A stretch of DNA of 6,773 nucleotides. It comes from Bacteroidota bacterium (GTDB taxonomy: Bacteria; Bacteroidota; Bacteroidia; J057). Of the stretch, positions 5,544 through 6,773 are shown in pieces. A program made the position numbers and the translations under genes. The stretch's first letter is position 1; each line of letters starts with the position of its first letter. Location: contig RFHL01000646.1 of NCBI GenBank assembly GCA_003696875.1, positions 1 through 6,773 on the forward strand. The letters are read 5' to 3'. Under the pieces are notes generated by a model, which saw nothing but the letters and a program-made list of their open reading frames with translations, was not told where the DNA came from and ran no database searches.

Positions 5544-6068
5544 TTAAAACACCTCCGCCTCCTCCAGAATGTAATTGAGCTTGTCGACATTGCTGTCGTT
5601 GAGCTGGAGGCGGCCTTGGAAGGTGCGCCACTCATCGGTGTAAAAAAGCAAGGTTGTATCCCGGAGCTCCAGCTCCATCACGGATTCGGGTCCGGCCCCA
5701 CCGCAGAAGAAACAGGAACTGAAGGGATTGGCGGAGAGGACGTAGCGACCCGGCTCCACCGGCAACACATAGCCTGCGATTTTGACGGGCTGGCCTGCGA
5801 GGGCCTTGACCGAATCCCCGAAAGCGGGGAAAAGGAGGTATTCCTCAATGTCCTCGTAATAGCGATCTTCAAACGTCACGTCCTGTAGCTGCTGCCAGCT
5901 CAGGTCCTGGAGGTCGTTGATGGGCGTTACCTCGCCTGAGCCGGCCTCGATCCGGGTGGGTCCTCCGGCCGCCTCCTGGCTGGTCGAATGGCTGCTGCCA
6001 CAGGCCAAAAGGACAGGCAGGAGCGCAAAGCTGAGGAAAAGACTAAGGTTCTTCGTAGATACGGGCAT
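5544..6068 (-). CDS. DUF3299-like lipoprotein with CFFCGGAG motif (second of tandem pair)
   Basis: A 174-residue protein of unknown function. The N-terminus is a lipoprotein signal with lipobox LLAC and Cys23, followed by a Ser/Gly-rich linker to about residue 50. The conserved domain (~54-174) begins LSWQQLQDVTF, has GYVLPVEPGRYVLSANP at 99-115, a C-x-x-C motif CFFCGGAGPES at 119-129, and ends LNYILEEAEVF. The pattern resembles the DUF3299 family and similar Bacteroidota hypothetical proteins. The strand pattern (KIAGYVLP, FQGRLQL, LNYILEEA) would suit an OB-like fold (inference). Cys119 and Cys122 could bind metal or be redox-active. It is a clear paralogue of the upstream gene, sharing CFFCGGAG, GRLxLND and LNYILE. 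The ATG at 6068 lies inside that gene (26-bp overlap) with no Shine-Dalgarno, so translation is probably coupled. Confidence 0.85.
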   Translation of the reverse strand: MPVSTKNLSLFLSFALLPVLLACGSSHSTSQEAAGGPTRIEAGSGEVTPINDLQDLSWQQLQDVTFEDRYYEDIEEYLLFPAFGDSVKALAGQPVKIAGYVLPVEPGRYVLSANPFSSCFFCGGAGPESVMELELRDTTLLFYTDEWRTFQGRLQLNDSNVDKLNYILEEAEVF

Positions 6069-6507
6069 CTTCGAGAATATAATTGAGTTCCAGTTCGCGG
6101 TCGTTAAGGCGCAGACGGCCTCGGAGCGTCACTTGTTCGTCGAGCTCAAAGCGCGCTTTGGGGTCTTGCAGGCGCAGCTCCATGATGGACTCTTGTCCGG
6201 CTCCGCCGCAGAAAAAGCAGGCGCTGTAGGGGTAGGCCGATAGGTAGAAGAGTTTCTGGTCAAAATCCAGGGGCAGTATATAGCCCCGAATGAGGATGTC
6301 CTGACCATCGAGGGCGAGGATGTCTTCGGAAAAAGTCGCCTTGCCGTACCAGAAGTTCTGGTCGAGGTTCTGCACATACTCATAGGTCACCCCGGCCAGG
6401 GTTTTCCAGCTGATTTCCTGCTGCGCCTGCAGGCGCAGCGAGGGGACCAAGACCATAAGCCCCAACAACAGGATGGCCAGCCGGTATCGTTTGACTACTT
6501 TTTTCAT
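6043..6507 (-). CDS. Secreted DUF3299-like protein with CFFCGGAG motif (first of tandem pair)
   Basis: A 154-residue protein of unknown function. I chose the ATG at 6507 (MKKVVKRYR...), which gives a standard signal peptide: positive N-region, hydrophobic LAILLLGLMVLV, cleavage near LQA-QQE at residues 27-28. A TTG at 6516 is in frame but adds only three residues. The mature domain starts ISWKTLAGVTY, has GYILPLDFDQKLFYLSAYP around 75-93, CFFCGGAGQES with Cys97 and Cys100, GRLRLND, and ends LNYILEDARIYEEP. No lipobox is present, so unlike its paralogue it should be a soluble periplasmic or secreted protein. It is the first gene of a minus-strand unit with the lipoprotein gene (26-bp overlap). 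Its promoter should lie in the 69-bp gap to the divergent deacetylase gene, but no convincing box was found there. Confidence 0.85.
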   Translation of the reverse strand: MKKVVKRYRLAILLLGLMVLVPSLRLQAQQEISWKTLAGVTYEYVQNLDQNFWYGKATFSEDILALDGQDILIRGYILPLDFDQKLFYLSAYPYSACFFCGGAGQESIMELRLQDPKARFELDEQVTLRGRLRLNDRELELNYILEDARIYEEP

Positions 6508-6576
6508 CTGTCCCAAAGAAACGAATTATCCGGCGAATCGTTGGGCGATTTGCCTTTTTGACTGTTATCTCAAGCT

Positions 6577-6773
6577 ATGAACCGCTTTCCGCTCTTCTGT
6601 GTTTTGCTCGCGCTGCTGGCCCTCAGCGGCGCTGCCCCCCTGAGCCCACCGCGCCTGCTGGTGCGCGCCGATGATATGGGCGCTTCCCATGCCGCCAATT
6701 TCGCCTGCCTGCGTGCCGTCAACGAAGGCATCGCCCGCAGCATCGAAGTCATGGTGCCGGGCCCCTGGTATCC
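6577..6773 (+). CDS. Secreted YdjC/ChbG-type carbohydrate deacetylase, N-terminal part (cut by window edge)
   Basis: The first 65 residues only. A signal peptide (MNRFPLFCVLLALLALSGAA) is followed by RLLVRADDMGASHAAN at 26-41 and SIEVMVPGPWYP at the edge. The R-A-D-D-M-G motif with Asp32 and Asp33 is the metal-binding start of the YdjC/ChbG/HpnK family, which removes acetyl groups from chito-oligosaccharides or other amino sugars. Secreted members of this type are common in Bacteroidota, often near carbohydrate-degradation genes. The His metal ligands and catalytic residues lie beyond the window, so substrate and integrity are unknown. The ATG follows CAAGCT with no Shine-Dalgarno. It is divergent from the tandem paralogue pair. 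Confidence 0.85.
   Translation, partial: MNRFPLFCVLLALLALSGAAPLSPPRLLVRADDMGASHAANFACLRAVNEGIARSIEVMVPGPWY

Noticed and set aside
5815..5830. TCCCCG/CGGGGA hairpin with a 4-nt loop
   Set aside because: It lies inside the DUF3299-like lipoprotein gene, over codons for the FPAFGD segment, with no T run. It is probably incidental.
6508..6576. Promoters for the divergent genes in the 69-bp gap
   Set aside because: Several TTTG tetramers occur, but none is spaced correctly from a TAnnTTTG-like box on either strand, so no promoter was called.

Overview
The window looks like a chromosomal segment of a fairly GC-rich member of the Bacteroidota. Three things point there. Two promoters have the -33 TTTG / N20 / -7 TAnnTTTG layout of that phylum. 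Most genes lack a clear Shine-Dalgarno sequence. The protein set is also typical: a GH97 lipoprotein, a ~470-residue CCA-adding-type enzyme with an HD domain, and small secreted proteins with a CFFCGGAG motif. A high-GC lineage such as Saprospiria or Cytophagia is possible, but I cannot fix the class.

Layout. Positions 1-724 (minus) hold the N-terminal third of a GH97 glycosidase lipoprotein, cut by the window edge, with its own promoter at 745-776. Positions 820-857 hold a strong intrinsic terminator for the upstream minus-strand gene leuA (981-2471), which encodes 2-isopropylmalate synthase. The 383-bp divergent region 2472-2854 carries the cca promoter on the plus strand and, on the minus strand, what looks like a regulatory leader for leuA. 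On the plus strand, cca (2855-4264) is followed after 26 nt by a small secreted, probably outer-membrane beta-barrel protein (4291-4926). That gene meets, tail to tail with a 22-bp overlap, a free methionine-(R)-sulfoxide reductase gene on the minus strand (4905-5405). Upstream of it, also on the minus strand, are two overlapping paralogous genes (5544-6068 and 6043-6507) for secreted DUF3299-like proteins, one a lipoprotein and one with an ordinary signal peptide. A secreted YdjC/ChbG-type deacetylase starts on the plus strand at 6577 and runs off the window.

The most interesting part is the leuA leader. An unannotated 18-codon reading frame (2550-2606, minus) encodes MSTLLLSYLRLPRLALAA, with 7 leucines in 18 residues, four of them CTA. 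Twenty nucleotides later a second short frame (2464-2529) begins, with a good Shine-Dalgarno sequence and a Leu-Leu-Leu run, and it overlaps the leuA start codon. Inverted repeats around the end of the first frame could hide that Shine-Dalgarno sequence. No classical attenuator terminator is visible before leuA, so translational coupling or Rho-dependent attenuation are candidate mechanisms. These are inferences from sequence only.

The other genes are mostly housekeeping (leucine synthesis, tRNA maturation, oxidative repair) or cell-envelope and carbohydrate functions. I saw no mobile element, CRISPR array, tRNA or rRNA gene.
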